The notes under the pieces were generated by a model. The model was not told where the DNA came from and searched no databases. It saw only the letters and a list, made by a program, of their open reading frames with translations. Shown here piece after piece: positions 6,602 to 13,833 of a stretch of 44,209 nucleotides of DNA. Within the stretch, counting starts at the first letter, position 1, and every line of letters starts with the position of its first letter. Position numbers and translations under genes: made by a program. Source of the DNA: Candidatus Acidiferrum typicum (GTDB lineage: Bacteria; Acidobacteriota; Terriglobia; Acidiferrales; UBA7541); NCBI GenBank assembly GCA_025463055.1, contig JAOAPV010000017.1:1-44209 (forward strand). The letters are read 5' to 3'.

Positions 6602-7134
6602 ACTGAACGGTTTGCGCGCCTGGCTGGCCTGATCCCCAGCTCGTTCCGTCGAAGGGTGCCGTTTTTGAATCGTCCTTCCACGATATTCAATCGATTGAAC
6701 TTAAGTTTACTATTGATATACGTCCAGATCTGTGGTATCTTGCGCTGTGTTACCTCGAACAAACCTCGCTGATCGGTTGGTTCACTCTCCCTCTAACTCC
6801 CAATCTTTCAACAGCTTGCCGCCTCTTGTTTACCCTGAGCCTCGAAGGGCAATCTCTTGCCTCTCTTTTTTCGACCGCCGTTCTTTGTTTTCAATAGCTT
6901 GCGGCCTCTTTCCCCAAAATACCGGGGGTGGCATACCCTTCCTGGACACTCGGGTGCGATTTTCAATCCGCCGTGCATCTACCTTTAGAATCAACACTTG
7001 CAAAAGTGTATCAAAACAAACGACTTCAACTCCCTTTAGAATCAACACTTATGCAAAAACCGGGGGAGGGTGAGGTTATTGTTAACTAGCCCTCATCCGC
7101 GAGGTTCGGACGAAGGCGCGACGGCGAGCATGGA
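6602..7134. other. Intergenic region with two exact 18-bp direct repeats
   Basis: No convincing gene is seen. CCTTTAGAATCAACACTT occurs exactly at 6982-6999 and 7033-7050, a 51-bp period. The first copy runs into a hairpin (ACACTT gcaa AAGTGT, 6994-7009). Two CCGGGGG-containing motifs also occur, at about 6922 and 7061. A plus-strand frame at 6732-7073 has no domain, no ribosome site and Ser/Arg/Phe-biased composition, and is not accepted. Confidence 0.5.
6649..6676 (+). repeat. Right copy of 28-bp direct repeat flanking the Ubl cassette
   Basis: 25 of 28 positions match the left copy at 3045-3072, in the same orientation. Unlike the left copy, no complementary 5' arm precedes it, so it does not form a terminator hairpin. 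It lies 62 bp after the ImmA stop. Confidence 0.6.
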
Positions 7135-7551
7135 TCAGGGAGTGCAGCCGCCGAAATCCTTGGTGAGCTTCTCGACTTGAAAAGAGGTCTTTCCGCTGGA
7201 GTCCTTGACCTTCTTGCCTTTTACGGTAACGCGCTCGCCCGCTTTCAGTGCGGCGGAGTCCCCGGACAGGGCGTAGGCTTTTTTGTCTTTTTCATTTTGC
7301 AGGGTCAAGCCGTCCGCGCCGGAGGCGACGCACCCGGTGATCGAGGCATGCTTGTGGGTTTGGTGATAAACGAGGACGCCCACGACGGTGAGCCCGGCGG
7401 CCACGCCCGCGATGATGCCAACGATCTCGCCGTTGCTCGGACCGATGTGGCCGCCGCCGCTTTGCGGGAAAGCCGGCATGGCCAGAAGCAGACAGAGCGC
7501 CAGAGCGATGGAGGCACGGGCACGGAAGGAATAGTCATCGTCTCCTCCCAA
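7135..7551 (-). CDS. Small exported protein with one hydrophobic segment
   Basis: The frame encodes about 138 residues. A signal peptide is visible (SIALALCLLLAMPAFPQS), followed by SGGGHIGPSNGEIVG and a hydrophobic stretch (IIAGVAAGLTVVGVLVYH) that may anchor it. The C-terminal domain starts ITGCVASGADGLTLQN and continues with KAGERVTVKGKK, a small beta-barrel-like layout seen in exported acidobacterial proteins. The start is odd. The frame opens only with TTG 7551, whereas a good AGGAG stands before an ATG at about 7536 in another frame (MTIPSVPVPP). That suggests either TTG initiation or a one-base indel inside the signal peptide. Function unknown. It is divergent from rnpB. Confidence 0.65.
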   Translation of the reverse strand: MGGDDDYSFRARASIALALCLLLAMPAFPQSGGGHIGPSNGEIVGIIAGVAAGLTVVGVLVYHQTHKHASITGCVASGADGLTLQNEKDKKAYALSGDSAALKAGERVTVKGKKVKDSSGKTSFQVEKLTKDFGGCTP

Positions 7552-7651
7552 GGCAAGCTTAGAGTTTAGTCGCCTACTCGGTCGCTGCGATCTTTACTTC
7601 TCTCGAGTTGCCTGGAGGTAACCGCGGGAAAGAAGACGCGGGATTTCGAGC

Positions 7652-7657
7652 TATAAT
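7652..7657 (+). promoter_or_regulatory. -10 box of the RNase P RNA gene
   Basis: A consensus TATAAT lies 7 bp before the predicted 5' end of the RNase P RNA (about 7664). No good -35 hexamer stands at the usual distance. Confidence 0.6.
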
Positions 7658-7663
7658 GAAAGC

Positions 7664-8262
7664 AGCGGACGGGCCGGGTGATCGCTGGTCCCGAGCAATC
7701 GGGGCGGGAGGAAAGTCCGGACACCGTCGTCGTAGGCTCGCAAGAGCCGGTGACGAAGTAGGGCAACGCGCCTGGTAACGCCAGGGGACGGCCACGCAGG
7801 CTCCGCTGCAAAGTGGAGTTTCACGCTTCGGCGTGTGGCGTCGGGTTCAACCCGATGCGGTGCGGCTCAGTTACGGAAAGTGCCACAGAGAATATACCGC
7901 CGGCGGCTCAGCACGGTGGCATCGCGCAGGGAAACCTGCGAGACGTCTTCGCAAAGCTGATTCGTTTGGCAAGGGTGAAAAGGTGGGGTAAGAGCCCACC
8001 GCTCCGATGGCGACATCGGAGGCATGGAAAACCCCGCGTGGTGCAAGGCCAAATAGGAGGGGAGAGCCGGCCCGGCTCGATGAGCAAATTCGCGAAAGCG
8101 AACGCGCTCCCTCAGCGATAGCGCAAGCTGTCGCAGAGGAGAACCCTCGGGTAGGCTGCTCGAGTCACGCCGCGAGGCGTGACCTAGAGGAATGATCGCC
8201 GCAGCGCGCAGGCGTTTCCGCCTGCACGCCGCACAGAATCCGGCTTACAGGCCCGTCCGCCT
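7664..8262 (+). ncRNA. rnpB: RNase P RNA, bacterial A type, extended
   Basis: This is the catalytic RNA of ribonuclease P, which matures tRNA 5' ends. Diagnostic conserved pieces occur in order: GAGGAAAGTCCGGAC near 7710, CCTGGTAACGCCAGG near 7770, CCACAGAGAA near 7882, a GGTGAAAAGGTGGGGTAAGAG block near 7975, GCAAGGCCAAATAGG near 8043, GGGTAGGCTGCTCGAG near 8150, and ACAGAATCCGGCTTACAG near 8234. Helix P1 pairs GCGGACGGGCC (about 7665) with GGCCCGTCCGC (8250-8260). The length of about 597 nt exceeds E. coli's 377. Extra hairpins appear between the 7710 and 7882 blocks and between the 7882 and 7975 blocks. A T-run follows P1. Confidence 0.95.
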
Positions 8263-8300
8263 ATTTTTCAACGGCTTACGGACATTTTGTACGGCTTCAG

Positions 8301-8468
8301 TCAACTCTTTCCATCGAACGCGAAGGACTTCCAGATCATAAGAAGTCCTTCATGTGAGTGTTTCGGCCGAAGCCTGAGCAAGCCGAAATCCGCGTCGCGC
8401 TTGCGAGCGAGATCGAGCAATTTCTGGCGGACGGGCGCAGGAACGTTTTTCGGGGCTGGATTGGTCAA
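8301..8468 (-). pseudogene. AbiEii-type nucleotidyltransferase toxin, N-terminal remnant
   Basis: Directly after the AbiEi-like stop, a TTG opens a frame reading TNPAPKNVPAPVRQKLLDLA then RKRDADFGLL. This is the characteristic opening of AbiEii/AbiGii toxins ('KNxxxSVRxRLLxxAxxxxxDFxxLL'). After about 33 residues the similarity ends and the frame terminates at 8301, so more than 200 residues of the nucleotidyltransferase domain are missing. It overlaps or abuts the antitoxin exactly as in intact AbiE operons. The toxin cannot be active. Confidence 0.6.
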
Positions 8469-8650
8469 CTAGAGAGACTCCAGATACGGACGCATGACAT
8501 TGCCAACACGGCAGACCTTTGCGGAGGCCCAGAGTTCGTCCATCGTCGCCTTCTTCGAGCGGCGGGATTCCTTCAGCGCTTCGATGGCGACATCGGGCCG
8601 ATCTTGTTCCGGAACTTGAAACAGTCGGCGACCACATAACCCACAGACAC
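8469..8650 (-). pseudogene. AbiEi-type antitoxin, C-terminal remnant with frameshift
   Basis: On the minus strand the frame reads VADCFKFRNKIG, then after a one-base shift near 8594-8600 continues DVAIEALKESRRSKKATMDE and LWASAKVCRVGNVMRPYLES before a stop at 8469. This is the conserved C-terminus of type IV AbiEi antitoxin/regulator proteins. The upstream two thirds, with the winged-helix domain, are absent. The fragment is followed without gap by an AbiEii start. It is clearly a decayed toxin-antitoxin locus lying between rnpB and the GAF-ANTAR gene. Confidence 0.65.
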
Positions 8651-8731
8651 ACTCAAGTCGGTCGATTGCGGAAGTCCCTCAGAAATTCCCGGCGACACTC
8701 TACGGCGTGTCCATCTCCGGTTTTTTCGCTA

Positions 8732-9592
8732 TCATGCCTGCGGCCGCTTGAGCTCTTCGGCTAGAACGACCGCCTCGGCAATTTCCTTCATCGACTTTCT
8801 TCGTTGCCGGCTGTGCTTTTGCAGTGTTAGGTAAGCCTCTCCTTCGTCAATCTGGAGGTTTCGCTGCAGAATTCCTTTAGCGCGCTCGATCACTTTGCGG
8901 TTCTGGAGTTCTACAAAGAGTCGCGAATTTTCTCCTTCGAGCCGCGCCATCTCCACTTCCGCCCCGACTAAGAACCCGATCGTAGAGATAAGTTGCACCT
9001 GTTCTTCCGTATGCCGGTGCGGCTCACGATGCTGCAGATTGATCACGCCGACAAGTTTCCCTCGGCTGAGAACCGGCACCGACAAAAACGCCTCGTAGCG
9101 GTCCTCTGGCAGCTCGTTGAACGATCGAAACCGAGGATCGATCGAGGCGTTCCGCGCCAGCGCTACCGGTTTTTTGTGCTCCGCGACCCAGCCCGTGATT
9201 CCCTGTCCCATTCGCAACTTCAGCCGGTTAATTTCTTTCGTGTGAGGATTTTTGGAAGCTTTCAGGACGAGGTCGCTGCCCTCGAGCAAATAGACAAAGC
9301 ACGAATCGCAGTTCCCGACCGCCGAGATGAATTCGACAACGCGCGCGAGCACCGCTTCGAGCGGATCAGCTGTGGCAATACGGCTGCCAATCTCATGTAG
9401 AAAATCAATTCCAAGATTTTCGCGTGCAATTCCAGAATTCTCGCACGCACCGTCATTTGTGGCCATCGCGCTCTGCATGACGGCGAGCCTATTGGTCGGA
9501 AGCGAACGCGTCAAACTCAAAGTTACGCTTTGACCAAACCATTCTGCCAATAACTCAAGGCCAGGCTGTGGGGCGGGAAGAGACGCATCCAC
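8732..9592 (-). CDS. GAF-ANTAR transcription antiterminator/regulator
   Basis: The protein has up to 286 residues. A GAF sensor domain spans about 60-200, with IGSRIATADPLEAVLARVVEF, GQGITGWVAEHKKPVALA and LSVPVLSRGKLVGVINLQH. A short coiled linker (EMARLEGENSRLFVELQNRK) leads to a C-terminal ANTAR domain (about 215-280), with ERAKGILQRNLQIDEGEAY and KSMKEIAEAVVLAEEL. ANTAR domains bind paired RNA hairpins and prevent transcription termination; the GAF part would sense a small ligand. The gene starts 27 bp after the TonB receptor stop and is probably co-transcribed with it. Starts at 9478 or 9466 are alternatives, and the SD does not decide. Its RNA target is not identified. Confidence 0.85.
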   Translation of the reverse strand: MDASLPAPQPGLELLAEWFGQSVTLSLTRSLPTNRLAVMQSAMATNDGACENSGIARENLGIDFLHEIGSRIATADPLEAVLARVVEFISAVGNCDSCFVYLLEGSDLVLKASKNPHTKEINRLKLRMGQGITGWVAEHKKPVALARNASIDPRFRSFNELPEDRYEAFLSVPVLSRGKLVGVINLQHREPHRHTEEQVQLISTIGFLVGAEVEMARLEGENSRLFVELQNRKVIERAKGILQRNLQIDEGEAYLTLQKHSRQRRKSMKEIAEAVVLAEELKRPQA

Positions 9593-9619
9593 TGGAATGC
9601 TACTCTTCCCGGCATGGGG

Positions 9620-12600
9620 TTAGAAGCTGATCCGCGCGGTCAGTTCAACCGACCGAGGTCCAGCGCCTTCCGCCGTTTGCAGCCCGGTCAGAGTGCCGAA
9701 TCCTTGCGTGTCGACAGCCATGTTTGGCGGTTCGTAGTTGCGATGGTTCAATAAATTTGCGACTTGCGCCCCGAACTGTAGTCGAAGACTCTCGGTGAAC
9801 TTAACGGTTTTGATCAGCGACATCGAGACGGATTGTGTCCCGGGCCCGACAACGCTGCCTACCCCGGCATTGCCAAATCGTCCGATAGCGTCTCCTGGCA
9901 CAGAGAAGGCCGCAGCATTGAGAAACAGAGGTCCATTGGGACTTGTGAGGCCGTGTGCGTAGGGCGAGACTCCCTTGACGACATCCGGCCGGGAGAAATA
10001 CGCCGTATTCACCTGGTTTGTTCCGGCTGGATCGGCGCTGGTGTCGTATGGCGTGAGGAAAGGACCGCTTTGCGCTAAAACGACTCCGGCCATTTCCCAA
10101 CCGCCGAGCACGCGGTCAATAAAGGCATTGCTGCCGCTGAGGAATCTCTTGCCGCGTCCAACAGGGAATTCATAGAGATAAGTAACCAGAAAGCGATGAC
10201 GCCGATCATAAATTACGTTTCCATAGTCGAGTCCCGGATGGAATCTGTCAGACATCCAGTTCCCACCGGCTCCCACGAACGCCGTTGGATTGCCTCCTCC
10301 TTCGTTCGAGAGGTCTCGCGTGAACGAATAACTGCCCTCGAATTGCAGGCCGGAGGAATAACGCTTCTTCAGATCAACAGTCAAGGCATTGTAATTGCTC
10401 TCTGCCTGGTTGTAGACACTCTGCAAGACGCTCCAGATTGGAAAAGGACGGTTCGCACCTGCGACTGCGTACCCCTGGGTGTTGGCTGGAATCTGGTTAA
10501 GATCAATCATGGTTTCGAGGTTCTTGCCGTGACTTCCGGTGTAGGAGAGACGGAGACCCGTACCGAAACCCAAGTCCCTTTCAAAGGTCAAATTCCACTG
10601 TTGCACGGAGGGATCGTGATAGCGGGTGGGAAACGCGTAGTAAAACGTTTGTGAGCCGGAAACGTTCAGATTCGCCGGAAATGGAGAAGGATATGTCAGG
10701 GCCGCATTTCCGCTGCTGTCGAAGCTCTGGTAGTAGTAGGGCACGCTGCTCGCGTGAACTGCCCAGCCGGAAACCAGGGAGAACCCGAGCGGCGCCTCGA
10801 TGAAGCGTCCATAACCACCTCGGACAACTGTTTTATCGTTGTGGAATGGGCGCCACGCGAATCCGACGCGGGGACCATAGTCCGATTTGTCGGTATACCG
10901 GAGCTTGTCCGGAATTCCCGCTTGGGCAGCTGTCAAAATGGGCGTTGGAGCGATTGATTCCGCGAAAGCGGGTATCGTCCAACTCAATCCCTTCGCATTG
11001 GGCACGACCACGGCCCCGGTTACGGCCTGCCCGTTCACGGTGCCCTTCCAGTTCGGCAGGAAGTCCGCCGTGTTATAGGCGGTGTCCTTGAGGGGGGGAT
11101 GAATTTCGTATCTCAAACCAAAATTGAGGGTCAGACTTGGTGTAACTTTCCAGTCATCTTGCGCGAACACGGCGTACGAATAACCCAGGCCATTCATAGC
11201 CGGATTGTTCACCTGCGAGAGCACCGTGTAGTCCGGATATCCCAACAGGAAGGCGGCAAACGGGTCGCCCACGACCGGAGGACTTGTCGCCGTGGGAGCA
11301 TTGCCGTTGATGTCGTTGCAAGTTACGGAACAATCGAACGTATACTGCCCGGAACGTGTGTTCCCGAAAACGTTGTCGTCATGATCGGTCATCCTTCGGA
11401 AATCTCCGCCGAACTTCAGCGTGTGATTGCGCTTCGTCCAAGTGACATTGTCGATGATCTGAAAAATGTTGCTGCGTTGCAGCGATGGATTGGCTCCTGC
11501 TGTTTGCTGAAACCCGGTAATCTGAAAGTTTGGTGCAGTGGGGATCTGATCGAGCGTAACGCCTGCGGGAATCACCAAGCCAAGTTGGCTAAGAATCCCA
11601 GCAGTATTTACGTTAAAAGTTGTTTCAGCATGCAGTCCGTTGAATCCGGCTCGCAGCTCATTGATCAAGGTAGGCTTGATCACATAGTTGTGGGCTACGG
11701 TCAGGCCGGAATCCTGTTCGGGTTGAGAGAAAGGCCCCAGGGCAGGAGAGCCACTCGTGGCGCAGAACCCCTGGCAGTTTGGATAAGGAGCTGAAGTTAC
11801 CTGGCGTTTCTTATAGGTCCCGCGAGCATATATTGACTGCTTTGAATTGATTCTTTGATCGAGGCGCAAGTCCGCTTGGTTGCTGGAAATGGGGGCTGGG
11901 AAATTCACTTGGTAGTTATTCGAAAATGTACTCGCCGATCCAACGTTAGGCAGCGGATACAAGCTGTTCATTACGTTTGCGGCCAGAGACGAAACAGGTA
12001 CGGACCCGCACGGAATTGGCGTTCCATTCGGTTGGTAAACCTGCGTGCCATTCAAATAACCGCAAAGATTTCCGCTTCGCATGTCCAGTGAGGAAACGCT
12101 TTCCAGTAGCGGCGTTTGTCTGGGTAACCGCAAACCCTCATAGCTCATGAAAAAGAAGGTGCGGTCGCGCCCGTTGTAAAGCTTCGGAAAACTAACCGGC
12201 CCGCCGAAAAATCCTCCAAAATTATTCATCACTAGTTTGGGCTTGGAGGTTGCGAACGGATTGCCGGCGTTGAGCGCGGCATTTTCATGATTTTCAAAAA
12301 TTCCGCCATGATAGGAATTCGTTCCGCTCTTGGACGTCGTAGTGACGTCGCTGACGCCGCTGAACTCAGCGTTGTTGTTTGTCTCGCTTACTCTGATCTC
12401 CTCGATGGAGTTAAACGAAGGGAACAGCTCGTTAATCGGGCCACTGCTCTCCACATTCACGCTGCTGATGCCATCAATTGTGTACGACATAAGCGCCGGG
12501 GTGGCCCCAGCGACGGTTAGATTCCCGCTGTCGTCCGTTTGCACGCCGGGCTGGGTCGTTAGCGTGGAAATCGGACTCGTCGAACCTGCGGAACGCGAGT

Positions 12601-13105
12601 AGATCGCCACTGGCAGATCGACAAGCTCCCGGCCGGTCTTGATTTCGGCCAGGTTCGATTCGTCGGTCGTTACGATGGCTCCAGCCGTTCCCTCGACGGT
12701 CACGGTTTGCGTTTGCGAGGCAACCTTCAAGCTGGCATCCACTCGTTTCGTCTCTCGCGACTGGAGGTCCAGCGTGGTGAATTGGATCTTCTGAAAGCCC
12801 GACAGTTCCACCGTCAATTCATATGTTCCGGCTTCGACATTGACAAATGAATAGGATCCAGCCTGATCGGTGGCTAGCGTCCTCACAGCGGACGTGCCCC
12901 TATTTGTCAGCATCACGGCGGCACCGGGAACCACGTCCCCGGACGGATCCTTCACGGTTCCAAGAATGCTTCCGAACGTCGACTGACCGAGTGTGGGCAC
13001 AGCCGAAACAACAAGTAGCAATGTGGCAAGCGCCATAAAAATCAATAGGCCCATACTGCGCGCTCGTCGTGACTTCAATCCGATATGCTCTCTGCAGTCC
13101 ATCAT
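9620..13105 (-). CDS. Oar-like TonB-dependent outer-membrane receptor
   Basis: The protein has 1,161 residues from ATG 13105, preceded by GGAGG at 7 nt; a longer frame to 13348 lacks an SD and a coherent N-terminus. A signal peptide lies within the first 45 residues (LLIFMALATLLLVVSAVPTLGQ). A carboxypeptidase-regulatory-like domain follows (GTVKDPSGDVVPGAAVMLTN ... GSYSFVNVEAGTYELTVELS), then a plug domain with YTIDGISSVNV and EIRVSETNNNAEF, then a long beta-barrel ending in Phe (VELTARISF), the usual outer-membrane targeting residue. These receptors are abundant in Acidobacteriota and import large or complexed substrates; the substrate here is unknown. It heads an operon with the GAF-ANTAR gene and is divergent from the qhp locus. 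Confidence 0.93.
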   Translation of the reverse strand: MMDCREHIGLKSRRARSMGLLIFMALATLLLVVSAVPTLGQSTFGSILGTVKDPSGDVVPGAAVMLTNRGTSAVRTLATDQAGSYSFVNVEAGTYELTVELSGFQKIQFTTLDLQSRETKRVDASLKVASQTQTVTVEGTAGAIVTTDESNLAEIKTGRELVDLPVAIYSRSAGSTSPISTLTTQPGVQTDDSGNLTVAGATPALMSYTIDGISSVNVESSGPINELFPSFNSIEEIRVSETNNNAEFSGVSDVTTTSKSGTNSYHGGIFENHENAALNAGNPFATSKPKLVMNNFGGFFGGPVSFPKLYNGRDRTFFFMSYEGLRLPRQTPLLESVSSLDMRSGNLCGYLNGTQVYQPNGTPIPCGSVPVSSLAANVMNSLYPLPNVGSASTFSNNYQVNFPAPISSNQADLRLDQRINSKQSIYARGTYKKRQVTSAPYPNCQGFCATSGSPALGPFSQPEQDSGLTVAHNYVIKPTLINELRAGFNGLHAETTFNVNTAGILSQLGLVIPAGVTLDQIPTAPNFQITGFQQTAGANPSLQRSNIFQIIDNVTWTKRNHTLKFGGDFRRMTDHDDNVFGNTRSGQYTFDCSVTCNDINGNAPTATSPPVVGDPFAAFLLGYPDYTVLSQVNNPAMNGLGYSYAVFAQDDWKVTPSLTLNFGLRYEIHPPLKDTAYNTADFLPNWKGTVNGQAVTGAVVVPNAKGLSWTIPAFAESIAPTPILTAAQAGIPDKLRYTDKSDYGPRVGFAWRPFHNDKTVVRGGYGRFIEAPLGFSLVSGWAVHASSVPYYYQSFDSSGNAALTYPSPFPANLNVSGSQTFYYAFPTRYHDPSVQQWNLTFERDLGFGTGLRLSYTGSHGKNLETMIDLNQIPANTQGYAVAGANRPFPIWSVLQSVYNQAESNYNALTVDLKKRYSSGLQFEGSYSFTRDLSNEGGGNPTAFVGAGGNWMSDRFHPGLDYGNVIYDRRHRFLVTYLYEFPVGRGKRFLSGSNAFIDRVLGGWEMAGVVLAQSGPFLTPYDTSADPAGTNQVNTAYFSRPDVVKGVSPYAHGLTSPNGPLFLNAAAFSVPGDAIGRFGNAGVGSVVGPGTQSVSMSLIKTVKFTESLRLQFGAQVANLLNHRNYEPPNMAVDTQGFGTLTGLQTAEGAGPRSVELTARISF

Positions 13106-13833
13106 GACTCTGCCTCCATCTATCCTTGCGAGTTCGGTTTCGCGAACGCGAAAACACGGGGTCGTGATGCATCCACCGGGTAGGAAGAAGACAACCTCCG
13201 CGCGAGCGGGGAATACGGCCGGCGCTAGGAACGTCTCTGTTCCTCGGGCGATGGATTTGTTTGCTCGTCTTGGAGCGCGCTCCCCTGGGAGCGTTTCGGA
13301 ACGGCTAGGTGGACACAACGGGGTGTCGTTTGTCTCGCCGGAGGGCACCGAACAACTTGCGTATCAGGTACACCCCAAAGAGTTCCGAGAGAGCGTTGAC
13401 CGCGATCCCGGAAAGTTGGCGTGTATCTTCGGCCTTCGCTGCGGAAATGCAAACGCAAAAATTGAATTCTATAAATCGCGAATGCGCTGCACGCGCGTCG
13501 GGATCACGAATTCTTGTCCCGATATCGATCTACTGAGAAAGCAATTCGGGAAAGCCAGCTCATACAATATCCGCTTAAACCCTCCTGGACGAGATCAACG
13601 CTTTATAATTCTTCGGAAGCAAATCTTCGAGCAGGCGGATACTAGAAGCAATCACAATCGAATGTATCTATTTTTTGAGGTTGTATTCCTCCGCGAAAAG
13701 CAGATTATGCGGGACACGTTTTTCGCTTACCCTCATTCGCTGTTCCTGTGGTAGGCACGGCACCAAGTTGTGCCTCTGTGACTCAGCGCTCCCCGTCCGA
13801 GCCGCTCAAATTGTCAGACCGAAAGGATGCGCA
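13106..13833. other. Divergent regulatory region between TonB receptor and qhpA
   Basis: This 728-bp region has no supported gene. A long plus-strand frame (12993-13754) overlaps the receptor start antisense and has no domain or ribosome site. An inverted repeat AGGCAC/GTGCCT spans about 13754-13776, 58 bp before qhpA. An AT-richer stretch lies near 13460-13480 (GAATTCTATAAATCG) and 13655-13690. The region should hold both promoters. No QhpR-type AraC regulator gene is present. Confidence 0.45.

Noticed and set aside
12993-13754. Long plus-strand frame of 253 codons between the TonB receptor and qhpA
   Set aside because: It begins antisense inside the receptor gene, has no ribosome site or domain, and its composition is that of a shadow frame.
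13754-13776. Inverted repeat AGGCAC/GTGCCT before qhpA as an intrinsic terminator or att site
   Set aside because: The six-bp arms are short, no T-run follows and no partner repeat is present, so it is only mentioned within the intergenic entry.
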